Assembly (NCBI RefSeq): GCF_016429255.1 | Contig: NZ_JAELUG010000058.1 | Coordinates: 1-40,485 of the forward strand | DNA length: 40,485 nt | Origin: Rhizobium sp. ASV8 | GTDB lineage: Bacteria; Pseudomonadota; Alphaproteobacteria; Rhizobiales; Rhizobiaceae | Direction of reading: 5' to 3' | In this document: piece after piece, positions 40,204 through 40,485 of the stretch | Layout of the letters: each line of letters begins with the position of its first letter | How positions within the stretch are numbered: position 1 is the stretch's first letter | The notes under the pieces: generated by a model | Databases searched by the model: none | What the model was told of the DNA's origin: nothing | The model's input: only the letters and a program-made list of their open reading frames with translations | Made by a program: the position numbers and the translations under genes

Positions 40204-40485
40204 ATGCCGCATTTGACCAGCATGATTGCTTTTGCCCTGATCGCTCTCGGCATGGTGCTGACACCCGGGCCGAACATGATCTATCTGGTCTCGCGGTCGA
40301 TCTCGCAGGGGCCTGCGGCGGGGCTGATCTCGCTCGGCGGCGTCGCCTGTGGCTTCGTGTTCTACATGTTGTCAGCGGCCCTCGGCATCACCGCCTTCGT
40401 TCTCGCGGTTCCTTTCGCTTACGACGCGTTGCGGCTGGCGGGTGCTGCCTATCTTGGCTGGCTAGCCTGGAATGCGCTGAAGCCC
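40204..40485 (+). CDS. LysE/RhtB family transporter, N-terminal part (cut by window end)
   Basis: 94 codons are visible from the ATG at 40204, which has GGAGG about 5 bases upstream. The product starts with a helix (MIAFALIALGMVLTPGPNMI) carrying the TPGPN signature of RhtB-type exporters, then SRSISQGPAAGLISLGGVACG and a second and third helix. It continues beyond 40485. It follows the isochorismatase gene by 25 bases. Substrate unknown. Confidence 0.9.
   Translation, partial: MPHLTSMIAFALIALGMVLTPGPNMIYLVSRSISQGPAAGLISLGGVACGFVFYMLSAALGITAFVLAVPFAYDALRLAGAAYLGWLAWNALKP

Overview
The window is a stretch of chromosome from an alphaproteobacterium, most likely a Rhizobium or close relative in the Rhizobiaceae. 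The signs are an overall G+C near 60%, at least seven copies of short palindromic intergenic repeats of the rhizobial mosaic (RIME) type, a rhizobial-type phospholipid N-methyltransferase (pmtA), a LexA box of the alphaproteobacterial form GAAC-N7-GAAC, and an Irr-like iron box. I see no tRNA, rRNA, CRISPR array, insertion sequence or prophage. The species cannot be fixed from the sequence alone.

Left part (1-8 kb): the C-terminal part of a SulP anion transporter converges on a 2H phosphoesterase (LigT-like) gene that has a LexA box and a structured leader. Then come a small lipoprotein, an O6-alkylguanine-DNA alkyltransferase, an acetyltransferase/DUF4180 pair, a TetR regulator divergent from a small membrane protein with a palindromic operator between them, a MarR regulator divergent from an NADPH-dependent FMN reductase with two matching operators, and a secreted alpha/beta hydrolase.

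Middle part (8-20 kb): oleate hydratase is translationally coupled to the DNA glycosylase mug. These are followed by a RibD-type reductase, guaA, a thioesterase/methylthioadenosine nucleosidase pair, and a four-gene periplasmic iron operon read leftward (imelysin IrpA, di-heme DUF1111 oxidoreductase, second imelysin, DUF1513) with an Irr-like box just upstream of a TTGACA element.

Right part (20-40 kb) is mostly housekeeping: rsmB, an RlpA-type protein, an SDR/queG pair, a glutathione transferase, uppP, a 53-codon small gene, an NDUFA9-like protein, a pmtA / histidine phosphatase / pyrF / DUF1330 run, dnaN divergent from rsmI-yraN, an EEP-type hydrolase and a cupin lying before gshB, comM, an unknown small protein with structured upstream DNA, cysK, two LysE-type exporters (the second cut by the window end) and an isochorismatase-type hydrolase.

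No large unknown multigene system is visible. The items most worth following are the SOS-type promoter plus ribosome-site-bridging hairpin at the 2H phosphoesterase gene, the Irr-box/imelysin/di-heme module, the paired regulator operators, and several unassigned structured intergenic elements.
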